Of a DNA stretch of 64,000 bases, positions 1-7,534 are shown in pieces (the stretch's first letter is position 1; every line of letters begins with the position of its first letter). The position numbers and the translations under genes are program-made. Source of the stretch: JAWLCA01 sp041687395. GTDB taxonomy: Bacteria; Pseudomonadota; Alphaproteobacteria; Rhodobacterales; Rhodobacteraceae. The notes beneath the pieces are model-generated. The model saw only the letters and a program-made list of their open reading frames with translations. It made no database searches and was not told the DNA's origin. The stretch spans positions 62,001 to 126,000 of the forward strand of contig JAWLCA010000008.1 in assembly GCA_041687395.1 (NCBI GenBank), in the 5' to 3' direction.

Positions 1-35
1 CCGTTTCCGGCTGCCAAGGTGAAAGGACAGAAGTG

Positions 36-794
36 ATGCTGTCACTTCGCAAGGGGCGCTTCGTCGCCCGCTTCGCCGAGACCGAGGCCGATCTGCTCCG
101 CGCCCAGCACTTGCGGTATCTGGCCTTCCGTGCACATCGGGGCCTTGGACCCTGGGATGAAACGAATCGGGATGCCGACGGTTTCGATGGCGCATGCCGT
201 CACGTCCTAGTCGAGGATGCAAGCACCGGAACGCTGGTCTGCTGCTTCCGTCTGCTTCCGCTGTCTGGCGGAGAGGAAGTGGGGCGCAGCTATTCCGCGC
301 AGTACTACGACTTGGAAAAACTTCGGGATTTCAGGGGCAAGATGGTCGAGATGGGACGCTTCTGCGTCCATCCCGCGTGGCATGATCCGGATATTCTGCG
401 CGTGGCCTGGGGGGCAATGACGCGCTACGTCGACGACGAGGGCGTGGAGATGCTGTTTGGCTGTTCCTCGTTCGACGGGGTGGAGGCAGAGACGTATCGC
501 GATGCCTTTGCGCTTCTGCGCGAGAAACACTTGGCGCCGAAGCGCTGGCTGCCGCGCGTGAAGGCGCCGAACGTGTTTCGCTTTGCGCAACTGCGGCGGC
601 GGCAGCGTCCGGACGCGAAGCGGGCGATGTTGGGGATGCCACCGCTGCTGCGCACATATCTGGTCATGGGGGGGTGGGTTTCCGATCATGCAGTCGTGGA
701 TAATGATCTGAAAACGTTACATGTTTTCACGGGGTTGGAGATACGCGCGATCCCGCCGGCGCGGGCGCGGCTGCTACGGGCGACCGCTGGCTGA
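36..794 (+). CDS. olsB: L-ornithine N-alpha-acyltransferase (OlsB-like GNAT fold)
   Basis: Predicted to transfer a 3-hydroxyacyl chain from acyl-ACP to the alpha-amino group of ornithine, the first step of ornithine-lipid synthesis at the inner membrane. The 252-residue protein is normal length for OlsB and carries the family's central EMGRFCVHP block (about residue 105) within an acetyltransferase-like fold; the middle segment FGCSSFDG is also typical. ATG at 36 is preferred to the overlapping GTG at 33 because AAAGGACAG lies 7-8 nt upstream. The partner acyltransferase gene olsA is not visible and may lie upstream of the window. The 3' end overlaps the convergent RHH gene by 21 nt. The family assignment is firm; the exact acyl donor is inferred. 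Confidence 0.85.
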   Translation: MLSLRKGRFVARFAETEADLLRAQHLRYLAFRAHRGLGPWDETNRDADGFDGACRHVLVEDASTGTLVCCFRLLPLSGGEEVGRSYSAQYYDLEKLRDFRGKMVEMGRFCVHPAWHDPDILRVAWGAMTRYVDDEGVEMLFGCSSFDGVEAETYRDAFALLREKHLAPKRWLPRVKAPNVFRFAQLRRRQRPDAKRAMLGMPPLLRTYLVMGGWVSDHAVVDNDLKTLHVFTGLEIRAIPPARARLLRATAG

Positions 795-1001
795 GCGGTG
801 GTGCCGCAGCACGAAGACCCGGATCGCCGAGGCCAGCCCCACATCGCCGCGCGCGGCGTCGATCTCGGACGCCAGGTCATTGATCGGGCGACCTTTTTCC
901 TGCGCAATCGCTCGGAACGCCTGCCAGAACTCGGCCTCCAGCGAGACGCTGGTGCGGTGGCCGTGCAGCGTCAGCGAGTGTTTCTGGGGGCGTCCCGTCA
1001 T
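774..1001 (-). CDS. Small ribbon-helix-helix domain protein
   Basis: A 75-residue protein of the RHH_4-like group, recognised by the pattern HRTSVSLEAEFWQAF (the beta strand that contacts DNA plus the start of helix 1) followed by IAQEKGRPINDLASEID and a C-terminal helix with VFVLRHHR. Proteins of this fold are dimeric DNA-binding regulators that often bind tandem direct repeats; members of this subgroup are mostly uncharacterised. ATG at 1001 is the only convincing start. The gene converges on olsB and overlaps its 3' end by 21 nt. Its upstream region holds two copies of an 11-bp unit (1035-1055), which makes autoregulation a testable idea. The domain call is solid; the regulatory role is inferred. 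Confidence 0.8.
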   Translation of the reverse strand: MTGRPQKHSLTLHGHRTSVSLEAEFWQAFRAIAQEKGRPINDLASEIDAARGDVGLASAIRVFVLRHHRSASGRP

Positions 1002-1034
1002 GGTGCCAGCGGCCTGAAATCAAACTTATGATTC

Positions 1035-1055
1035 ACGTGCATATCACGTGCATAC
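1035..1055 (-). repeat. Tandem 11-bp direct repeats upstream of the RHH gene
   Basis: CACGTGCATA occurs at 1035-1044 and again at 1046-1055, exactly 11 bp apart. Read on the minus strand this is GTATGCACGTG-ATATGCACGTG followed by AATCATAAG. It begins 34 bp upstream of the RHH start codon at 1001. The same unit recurs five times at 29,100-29,152. An operator for the RHH protein is plausible but not shown. The rest of 1002-1240 has no recognisable gene. Confidence 0.6.
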
Positions 1056-1240
1056 GTTGGTGCGCACCCGTTGCCGGGGCGCGGGTGAAGCCGCGAACCG
1101 GCGCGATCCGGATTCCCGACGATGATGTGGTGCTGCGTGTTGTGCGCCGTGAGATGCTGAGTAGCTGGCCGCTGGCAGGCCGGCCGCCGCGATGTCGGCT
1201 GATCGGTTTGTCTTGCCCGCGTGGGATGAGCCTGCGCGGT

Positions 1241-1426
1241 TCAGTCCGCTTCCGGGTCGCGGCGCTTGCCGTCCAGTTCGGCGCTGGCGCGCTTCGCCTC
1301 GGCCTCTTCGCGCGCCTTTTGTGCCTTGGTGCGACCAAACCTTGCCGCGTTGGCATCGGCTCTCGTCCGCGCCTGGGTGCGTTCGCGCGCCTTGCGCGCC
1401 TTATTGAGGTTCACGATCTCGCTCAC
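1241..1426 (-). CDS. DUF4169 family small basic protein
   Basis: A 61-residue, highly charged protein opening VSEIVNLNKARKARER, the hallmark of DUF4169, which is widespread in Rhodobacterales and has no known function. It is dominated by Lys/Arg/Glu/Ala and is probably one long helix. The GTG at 1426 is chosen because GAGGAG lies 8 nt upstream; a second GTG at 1432 would overlap the ypfJ stop as GTGA. Either start places it immediately behind ypfJ on the same strand, so translation is probably coupled. It may bind nucleic acid or ribosomes, judging only from its charge. Confidence 0.75.
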   Translation of the reverse strand: MSEIVNLNKARKARERTQARTRADANAARFGRTKAQKAREEAEAKRASAELDGKRRDPEAD

Positions 1427-1428
1427 GG

Positions 1429-2274
1429 TCACAACTCCTCGGCGTTGAACGTGTCGCAGGTCGACGGGGCGCCGGACTGGTAGCCCGCGAAGAACCACCT
1501 CTGCCGCTGGGCCGAACTGCCGTGGGTGAAGCTGTCCGGAACCACACGCCCACCGGCCGCACGCTGCAGCGCGTCGTCGCCGATGCGGGCGGCGGTCTCC
1601 AGAGCCTCGCGGATGTCGGCGTCCGTAACCTGCAAGCGTGGCCCGGCGTGATGCGCCCAGAGCCCGGCGTAGCAATCGGCCTGCAATTCCACCCGCACCG
1701 ACAAGGCATTGCCCTCGTCCTGCGGCAGGCGCTGGCGCAGGCTGTGCACCTCTCCCAGCGTTCCCACGACGTTCTGGACGTGATGGCCGACCTCATGCGC
1801 GATGACATAGGCATTGGCGAAGTCGCCGCCGGCGTTCATCTGCTGCTCCAGCACGCGGAAGAAATCGGTATCCAGATACACGCTGCGGTCGTTGGGGCAG
1901 TAGAAGGGCCCCATCGCCGCATCGGCCGCGCCGCAGGCAGAGACGGTGCCCCCGGCATAAAGCACCAGCGTCGGTTCCGGATAATCGCGATCCGCTGCAT
2001 CGAAGAGGGCTCCCCAGACCTCTTCGGTTTCGGCAAGGACGGTGGCGACGAAAGCCTCTTCCTGATCGTCGATCTCGTTCGGGCCGCGGGGGGCCTCGGT
2101 TACCATCGGGCTTCCGCCGCCGGTCAGCAACGGGGTGACATCGACCCCGAAGATGGCGCCGATCAACAGCACGACGATCACGCCGCCGACGCCAAGGCCG
2201 CCCGCCATGCGAGCCCCGCCGCCGCGGCGCCGGTCCTGAACATTGCTGCTGGTTCGCCGGCCCCGCCACTTCAT
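1429..2274 (-). CDS. ypfJ: Neutral zinc metallopeptidase, YpfJ family
   Basis: A predicted membrane-anchored metallopeptidase of 281 residues. The N-terminus MKWRGRRTSSNVQDRR is characteristic, followed by a Gly/Val-rich membrane segment near residues 25-45, and a metal-binding helix containing HEVGHHVQ about two thirds of the way along. A downstream Glu in VELQADCYAGLWAH fits the third ligand. ATG 2274 is chosen over longer in-frame extensions because GGGGGAG sits 7 nt upstream and the family begins with MKW. The next gene starts at its stop codon. The natural substrate is unknown in the family. Confidence 0.88.
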   Translation of the reverse strand: MKWRGRRTSSNVQDRRRGGGARMAGGLGVGGVIVVLLIGAIFGVDVTPLLTGGGSPMVTEAPRGPNEIDDQEEAFVATVLAETEEVWGALFDAADRDYPEPTLVLYAGGTVSACGAADAAMGPFYCPNDRSVYLDTDFFRVLEQQMNAGGDFANAYVIAHEVGHHVQNVVGTLGEVHSLRQRLPQDEGNALSVRVELQADCYAGLWAHHAGPRLQVTDADIREALETAARIGDDALQRAAGGRVVPDSFTHGSSAQRQRWFFAGYQSGAPSTCDTFNAEEL

Positions 2275-2356
2275 CCCGCCACTCCCCCTGCATGCCATTG
2301 TGACCTGTCGACACAACAGTGCAAGGGGCTGGCTGGTTCCGCGAGGCACTCCTGGT

Positions 2357-3379
2357 TCAGGTGGCCCGGCGGCGCAGCACCACCAGACCGCCCACCCCGG
2401 CCAGCAGCAGCCATGCGGCGGCGGGCAGGGGCAGAGGCGCAACCACGGCGCGCAATTCCTCAGCAACGCGGGCGTGGATCACGCGGTTGGGGTGCACGAG
2501 ATCGAAGAACGCCCGCTGGTCGGGGTCTGTGCAGAGACCCTGGGAGGGATCGAACTGGTTGAAGCAGTTGAGCAGATTGGAGACGCCGAAACTCTCGGGG
2601 GCCTCCGCGAGCGCGTCGAACAGGCCCGCCATGTCGATTCGCGTGACCTTCAGCCCGTCGAAGGATGCGGCAGCGAGTGCGGCGTTGAAGTTGCCCGTTA
2701 CGGCGCTGGCAAGCGCCTGGCCCGCGGCGTTGCCAGCGAACAGCGGAATATTTCCCAGATCGGGCAGGTTCATCAGAACGATGTCTTTCAGGCCACCGCT
2801 GCGCAGGGCCTGCGCGGCTTGCGCGAGGGTTTGGGCGACCAATCGTGCCTCCAGCACGGCGTTGACGACCAGCGGCGTTGTGTCTGCTCCGGGGTCAGCC
2901 TTCTGCAGTTCGGCAATCTGCGCCGCAGTGTCATCAAGGATGCGAAATGCGTCATTTGCGCCCATCCAGACGATACCGACCGCACGCTGCCCGACACTTC
3001 CCGCGGTTTCCGCCAGAAACCGTCCGACCTGATCCCCCAGATTGATCGGCAGCGCCGTCGCGGGTTCTTCTGGATCGACACTGGGGCTGATGACGCGCGC
3101 AAGGCCGAAGGCGTAGTTGCGAAGGGTCTGATTCGCCGTCGCGAAGTCTGCCGCCAGGTAATCCGCCCAGACCGCCCCGTTCGTGAAGCGCCCGTCCACA
3201 TAGGGAAAGCCCGGTTGGCCCGTCAGCGCGAAGAGATTGCCCGGATCGCTGAGGCTGTCGCCGAAGACATACGCCTCTTCATACCGCGCGGGCGCTGCAT
3301 CAGCGGGTGCAACGCTGCCAAGAAGCGCTATGCCGACCGCAAGAGGCGCAACGAGCCGCGCCGGTGAAAAGAACGACAT
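2357..3379 (-). CDS. Secreted SGNH/GDSL hydrolase with VPLPA-type C-terminal sorting signal
   Basis: An exported esterase/lipase-type hydrolase of 340 residues. A signal peptide covers residues 1 to about 28, ending APADA. Block I is VFGDSLSDPGN (nucleophile Ser), block III is WMGANDAF, and block V is DLVHPN (catalytic Asp and His), so all SGNH residues are present. The C-terminus reads LPLPAAAWLLLAGVGGL then VVLRRR. A Pro-rich motif, one membrane helix and a basic tail are the signature of VPLPA-CTERM proteins handled by an exosortase-type system; no exosortase gene is in this window. Substrate is not predictable; a surface or exported polysaccharide ester is possible. Confidence 0.85.
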   Translation of the reverse strand: MSFFSPARLVAPLAVGIALLGSVAPADAAPARYEEAYVFGDSLSDPGNLFALTGQPGFPYVDGRFTNGAVWADYLAADFATANQTLRNYAFGLARVISPSVDPEEPATALPINLGDQVGRFLAETAGSVGQRAVGIVWMGANDAFRILDDTAAQIAELQKADPGADTTPLVVNAVLEARLVAQTLAQAAQALRSGGLKDIVLMNLPDLGNIPLFAGNAAGQALASAVTGNFNAALAAASFDGLKVTRIDMAGLFDALAEAPESFGVSNLLNCFNQFDPSQGLCTDPDQRAFFDLVHPNRVIHARVAEELRAVVAPLPLPAAAWLLLAGVGGLVVLRRRAT

Positions 3380-3468
3380 GAGAATCCCCCCAATCCCTGT
3401 TCACGATGCGTCAACCATAGCGCGCGTTCGTGACAGGGCGAGGGGGGATCGCGGAGTCGCGTGCCGGT

Positions 3469-4863
3469 TCAGTCCTTTGGGCCGATCATGTCCTCTGGCC
3501 GGACGATCCGGTCGAAGGTTTCGGCGTCGACGAAGCCCAGCGCGATGGCTTCCTCGCGCAAGGTCGTGCCGTTCTTGTGCGCGGTCTTGGCCACCTTGGT
3601 CGCGTTGTCGTAGCCGATGGTGGGGGCCAGCGCCGTGACAAGCATCAGTGATTCCTTCATCAGCTTCTCGATCCGCGCGGTGTTGGCTTTCGTGCCCGCC
3701 ACCATGTTGTCGGTGAAGCTGCCGGCCGCATCGCCGAGCAACTGCATGGACTGCAGCACGTTGTAGCTCATCATCGGGTTGTAGACGTTCAACTCGAAAT
3801 GGCCCTGCGATCCGGCGAAGCCCACGGCGGCGTCATTGCCCATGACGTGCGCACAGACCATCGTCAGCGCCTCGGCTTGGGTTGGGTTCACCTTGCCAGG
3901 CATGATCGACGATCCCGGCTCGTTTTCGGGCAGGATCAGCTCGCCCAGGCCCGAGCGCGGGCCGGAGCCCAGAAGGCGCATGTCGTTGGCGATCTTGAAC
4001 AGCGATGCCGCAACCGTCTTCAGCGCGCCCGAGAACATGACCATCGCGTCATGGGCGGCGAGTGCTTCAAACTTGTTCGGCGCGGTGACGAAGGGCAGGC
4101 CGGTGATTGTGGCAAGTTGGCCCGCGACCTTCTCGGCGAAACCCTTGCGGGTGTTCAGCCCGGTGCCGACGGCGGTGCCGCCCTGGGCCAGTTCGTAGAT
4201 GTCGGGCAGGCAGGATTCCACCCGCTCTATCCCCTTGGCGACCTGGTGCGCGTAGCCACCGAATTCCTGGCCGAGCGTGAGCGGCGTCGCGTCCTGGGTG
4301 TGTGTGCGGCCGATCTTGATGATGTCCTTGAACTCGTCCGACTTTGCCGCAAGCGCCGCATGCAGCTTGCGCAGGCCGGGCAGCAGCGTGTCGCGGGCCA
4401 TCATCCCGATGGCGACGTGCATCGCGGTGGGGAAGGTGTCGTTGGACGACTGCCCCATGTTGCAGTGATCGTTCGGGTGGACGGGTTTTTTGGAGCCCAT
4501 CTCGCCCCCCAGCATCTCGATCGCGCGGTTCGAGATCACCTCGTTCGCGTTCATGTTCGACTGGGTGCCGGACCCGGTCTGCCAGACTACCAGCGGGAAG
4601 TTGTCGTCGAACTTGCCCTCGAAGACTTCCTTGGCGGCGGCGACGATGGTCTTGCCGATCGTGTCGTCCATGTCGCCCTGGGCCATGTTGACCTCGGCGC
4701 AGGCCCATTTGATGGCACCCAGCGCACGGATGATGGCAACCGGCTGGCGTTCCCATCCGATGGGAAAGTTCTGGATCGACCGCTGGGTCTGCGCGCCCCA
4801 GTACTTGTCTGCGGGCACTTCGAGCGGGCCGAAGCTGTCGGTTTCGGTGCGGGTCGCGGTCAT
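3469..4863 (-). CDS. fumC: Class II fumarate hydratase
   Basis: Interconverts fumarate and malate in the TCA cycle; the class II enzyme is an iron-free homotetramer. The 464-residue length is normal for FumC. The family signature GSSIMPGKVNP is present, with the substrate-binding segment GSGTQSNMNANEV and HPNDHCNMGQSSND upstream. ATG 4863 (MTATRTETDSFG) is selected because GAGGAGG precedes it by 7 nt; the longer reading adds a non-homologous leader. The gene is followed on the same strand by the SGNH hydrolase 89 bp downstream and preceded by sspB. Confidence 0.96.
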   Translation of the reverse strand: MTATRTETDSFGPLEVPADKYWGAQTQRSIQNFPIGWERQPVAIIRALGAIKWACAEVNMAQGDMDDTIGKTIVAAAKEVFEGKFDDNFPLVVWQTGSGTQSNMNANEVISNRAIEMLGGEMGSKKPVHPNDHCNMGQSSNDTFPTAMHVAIGMMARDTLLPGLRKLHAALAAKSDEFKDIIKIGRTHTQDATPLTLGQEFGGYAHQVAKGIERVESCLPDIYELAQGGTAVGTGLNTRKGFAEKVAGQLATITGLPFVTAPNKFEALAAHDAMVMFSGALKTVAASLFKIANDMRLLGSGPRSGLGELILPENEPGSSIMPGKVNPTQAEALTMVCAHVMGNDAAVGFAGSQGHFELNVYNPMMSYNVLQSMQLLGDAAGSFTDNMVAGTKANTARIEKLMKESLMLVTALAPTIGYDNATKVAKTAHKNGTTLREEAIALGFVDAETFDRIVRPEDMIGPKD

Positions 4864-4947
4864 GGATCTGCCTCCTCGATCGAACGCGCCCGTCATAAGC
4901 GGGGCGCGCGCGGAAGGCAATCGGTATGCGGCCGTATACCGCGCCGA

Positions 4948-5397
4948 TCAATGCTTGCGGAAACTATCCAGGCTCACGACCTCGCCCTTGGCGTCGTCTT
5001 CGCCTTCGGCCTCTTCTTCGCTGTCGTCTTCGTCCTCTTCGATCTCCTGCGTCTCGAACCGCAGGCCGAATTCGACAGACGGGTCGACGAAGGTGCGGAT
5101 CGCGTCGAACGGGATATACAGCGGCTCTGGCTGGTCGCCGAAATTGAGCGTGATGGCAAAGCCGTCGTCATCGACGTGCATGTTGTCGAACCAGTGCTGG
5201 ATGACGATCGTCATCTCGCCCGGATACCGGTCGCGCAGCCAGTCGGCCATCTGCGTGCCGGGGTGGCCGGTGTCGAAGGTGATGAAGAAGTGGTGTTCGC
5301 CCGGAAGGCCCTGCTCTGCCACGTCCCTCAGCACCTGCTCGATCAGGCCGCGCATGGCCCGGTGCATCAGGTTTCCGTAGTCGATCGAACGCGCCAT
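4948..5397 (-). CDS. sspB: SspB-type ClpXP adaptor
   Basis: Alphaproteobacterial SspB, a 149-residue cytosolic adaptor that binds ssrA-tagged proteins and tethers them to ClpX for degradation. The N-terminus MARSIDYGNLMHRAMRGLI and the core HHFFITFDT are typical. The C-terminus has a strongly acidic linker (about residues 115-140) ending VVSLDSFRKH, matching the ClpX-binding tail of this family. ATG 5397 is preferred over an upstream in-frame ATG at 5427 by homology, although the Shine-Dalgarno is weak. The tmRNA gene that makes its tag lies about 0.85 kb away. Confidence 0.9.
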   Translation of the reverse strand: MARSIDYGNLMHRAMRGLIEQVLRDVAEQGLPGEHHFFITFDTGHPGTQMADWLRDRYPGEMTIVIQHWFDNMHVDDDGFAITLNFGDQPEPLYIPFDAIRTFVDPSVEFGLRFETQEIEEDEDDSEEEAEGEDDAKGEVVSLDSFRKH

Positions 5398-5522
5398 GGT
5401 GGCCCCCGTCTGGTCCGCGGCCAGCATAGGGGATTCGGATTTGAAGGGAAGGGGCCGGGGCGAAATTTGGCCGACCTGCGGTTGAGCGATCGGCGACCCG
5501 GCGGCGCCCTGCCGCCGCTGCG

Positions 5523-6185
5523 TCAGCCCAGCGGTTGCACCAGCTCGCGGAAGATCTTGGCTCGGAGCGTGTCGGGGTAATCCTCGTGTCCGCGGGCGGT
5601 CATCACGAAGCCGCGCGGGCGGGTGATGACGAAGCGGCGGTAGTATTCAGTCACGGCCATCGACCGGCCCGCCATCTCGATCGCGATGGCGTTGATCTCG
5701 ATGCCCGCGCCGGCGGCCGCGGCGCTGGCCGGGGCACTGGGCCGGCCGACGTTGGTCGGGCCGTCGCCAGACACATCGATCACCCGGCGGCGGCAGTCCG
5801 GCACGGTATCGAACTGGGTGACGGCGAAGCGCAGTAACTCGCCCACCGCGGTGTCGGATCGCACGAAGGCGCGGGGCAGGCGGGTGGCTTGGGTGGCGAA
5901 ACGGTCGATGTCGGCGCGGCTGCGCATCCGCGTCCAGGGGATCGAAACCTGCTGCTCGCCCAGGCTCGACCATTGCACCACCTTCAGCGCGACCTGCCCG
6001 GTTTCCAGCGCGTCGGCGATGTGGGGGTCGCGCAGCGCGGCGGACAGACCTTCTAGCTGCAACCGATACTCGCCCGGGTCGACGGAACCGGAGACGTCGA
6101 TGGCGAACAGAAGGGCCACCGCGCAGGCGCGGGCGGGCAGGGCGGCAAGACACAGGGCGGCGGTCAGGGCGGCGAAGCGGCGCAT
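5523..6185 (-). CDS. DUF1194 family secreted von Willebrand A-like protein
   Basis: A 220-residue exported protein with a signal peptide (residues 1 to about 21, ending ARA) and a von Willebrand A-like fold. AIDVSGSVD is the metal-ion-dependent adhesion site start, and VIDVSGDGPTN supplies a second conserved strand. DUF1194 proteins are common in Alphaproteobacteria and their role is unknown; binding of an extracellular or periplasmic partner is the usual guess for this fold. An alternative ATG four codons upstream (6197) cannot be excluded. No operon partner is obvious; sspB lies 125 bp downstream in the same direction. Confidence 0.8.
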   Translation of the reverse strand: MRRFAALTAALCLAALPARACAVALLFAIDVSGSVDPGEYRLQLEGLSAALRDPHIADALETGQVALKVVQWSSLGEQQVSIPWTRMRSRADIDRFATQATRLPRAFVRSDTAVGELLRFAVTQFDTVPDCRRRVIDVSGDGPTNVGRPSAPASAAAAGAGIEINAIAIEMAGRSMAVTEYYRRFVITRPRGFVMTARGHEDYPDTLRAKIFRELVQPLG

Positions 6186-6242
6186 GGGCAGCAGCATAGC
6201 CGCCGGCCGACGTCTGCCAAGCAGGGAATGTGACGCAGAAGG

Positions 6243-6566
6243 GGGGAAAGTGCAGGCTTCTGTTGCCAGGTGCCTGCGAACCCCGCCTTACGCGGCTAAG
6301 CGCAAGGACTTAGTTTCGGCGACAAAGACTGCTTACGCAGCCACTGCCATTGCCGGAGCACGGTTGTCATTGGCAACTGTACTTTGCGGACCGATAACGG
6401 TGGTACCTCACCGGGCAAAAGCAAACACCTTTGGACGTTCGTCGATCCTGTTTCGGCCCCATTCGCCCCCAATGAAGGGTTTTTGGTGGAGCCGCCGGGT
6501 ACCGCCCCCGGGTCCGATCCGCGTATTACGTGCGCGTTTATTGCCATAGTCCCGGCAAGCCGGAAC
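6243..6566 (-). ncRNA. ssrA: tmRNA, circularly permuted two-piece form
   Basis: The minus strand first encodes the acceptor piece, ending GGCGGCTCCACCA (CCA at 6486-6484). Its T-arm has stem CCGGG/CCCGG and the non-canonical loop GGCGGTA. About 23 nt of intervening sequence follow, then the coding piece beginning GGGGCCGAAACAGGATCGAC at 6460. Its first seven bases pair with CGGCTCC of the acceptor (one G-U pair). The resume codon GCC is at 6374 and the tag reads ANDNRAPAMAVAA followed by TAA at 6333. A pseudoknot-like 3' segment runs to about 6243. This permuted order is characteristic of alphaproteobacteria. The outer ends are approximate. Confidence 0.93.
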
Positions 6567-6572
6567 AGGACA

Positions 6573-6601
6573 GATATACGTGGTGGGCGGGGGTGTTTCA
6601 A
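6573..6601 (-). promoter_or_regulatory. Sigma-70-type promoter of ssrA
   Basis: On the minus strand TTGAAA (6601-6596) and TATATC (6578-6573) are separated by 17 nt. This predicts a start near 6566, about 20 nt before the acceptor piece. A near-consensus promoter fits an abundant housekeeping RNA. Confidence 0.7.
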
Positions 6602-6637
6602 GATGAGTCTGTGCCGTGGTGCGGGCGATTTCGGGCC

Positions 6638-6712
6638 GTGTCCACGCGTGGACAAAATGCCAAGTGATTGAAAACATGTAATAGCCCGTTTTTTGTTTAC
6701 TTGGACTTAACC
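6638..6712 (+). repeat. 75-bp intergenic repeat, copy A
   Basis: A 75-nt block that aligns without gaps to 37,257-37,331. Positions 1-21 (GTGTCCACGCGTGGACAAAAT), 32-38 (TGAAAAC) and 53-75 (TTTTTGTTTAC, one variable base, TGGACTTAACC) are shared; the segments between differ. The first part contains the perfect palindrome TGTCCACGCGTGGACA. It sits between the divergent ssrA promoter and the DUF2182 gene. Function is unknown. Confidence 0.75.
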
Positions 6713-6759
6713 ACTTCGCGCCGGTTCCACTGGCCGACGAAAGCGCCTAGTCTGACCCC

Positions 6760-7521
6760 ATGACCACGCTGACCCATCGCACCCGTGCCGGCCTGTGGCT
6801 GGGGTTCTTCGCCCTCGTCCTGGCCGGCTGGGCGATGCTCTGGGCGATGGGGCGCGAGGCGGCGGCCTATCAGGCGGCTTACGGCCTGGAGTGGTGGATC
6901 GAGCTGTGCCGCACGGGCGCTGGCGGCGCGGCGTTCGGGCCGCTGGTGGCGATGTGGGGGGTGATGGCGGCGGCGATGATGGCCCCGACCATCGTGCCGG
7001 TGCTGACGACATATCTGGACCTGCCGAATGCGCGGGCGGTCGGCTTTGCCGGCCTGCTGGCGGGCTATCTGGCGGTCTGGGGCGGCGCGGCGCTGGGCTT
7101 TGCCGCGCTTCAGCAGGCGCTGGCGGTGCAGGGCTGGATCGCGCCGACCGGGGCGAGCTTGTCGAATTGGCTGAATGCCGCGCTGTTCGCGGTGGCGGGG
7201 GCGTGGCAGTTTTCGGCGCTGAAGGCCGGGTGCCTGTCGCGCTGCCGGGCGCCGCTGATGTTCCTGATGGCGCATTGGCGCGACGGGCCGGTGGGCGCGG
7301 CGGCGATGGGGGTGCGGCTGGGTGCCGTCTGTCTGGGCTGCTGCTGGGCGCTGATGGCGCTGGCGCTGGTGGGCGGCATGGCAAACCTGTTGTGGATGGG
7401 CCTTGCCACCCTGCTGATGGTGGTGGAGAAATTGCCCGAGGTGGGGCGGTGGCTGACCCGCCCACTGGGCTGGGCGCTGCTGGCGGCCGCAGGTGGCAGC
7501 GCGCTGGCCGCGATATTCTGA
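6760..7521 (+). CDS. DUF2182 integral membrane protein
   Basis: A 253-residue protein with roughly six membrane helices. The family motif MWGVMAAAMMAPT lies near residue 68 and the conserved cytosolic or periplasmic segment KAGCLSRCRAPLMFLMAHW near residue 152, with Cys and His residues that suggest metal handling. Members of this family are often annotated as predicted metal-binding membrane proteins. It is followed after 13 nt by a DUF1326 gene, the usual partner of DUF2182, so the two probably form one functional unit. Transport or thiol/metal chemistry is possible, but nothing is established. Confidence 0.85.
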   Translation: MTTLTHRTRAGLWLGFFALVLAGWAMLWAMGREAAAYQAAYGLEWWIELCRTGAGGAAFGPLVAMWGVMAAAMMAPTIVPVLTTYLDLPNARAVGFAGLLAGYLAVWGGAALGFAALQQALAVQGWIAPTGASLSNWLNAALFAVAGAWQFSALKAGCLSRCRAPLMFLMAHWRDGPVGAAAMGVRLGAVCLGCCWALMALALVGGMANLLWMGLATLLMVVEKLPEVGRWLTRPLGWALLAAAGGSALAAIF

Positions 7522-7534
7522 GGGGGGAGAGACC

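Noticed and set aside
774..1001. Antitoxin of a toxin-antitoxin pair
   Set aside because: The RHH protein has no adjacent toxin gene; the neighbours are olsB (convergent) and a repeat-containing gap.
1429..2466. Long form of the YpfJ-type protein starting at 2466
   Set aside because: The extra N-terminus overlaps the SGNH hydrolase and is not family-like; GGGGGAG before MKW supports the start at 2274.
3799..5580. A 593-codon plus-strand frame across fumC and sspB
   Set aside because: It covers two well-supported minus-strand genes and has no family motif.
6408..6677. An 89-codon minus-strand frame over the tmRNA region
   Set aside because: It crosses the tmRNA acceptor and coding pieces; the RNA structure explains the sequence.
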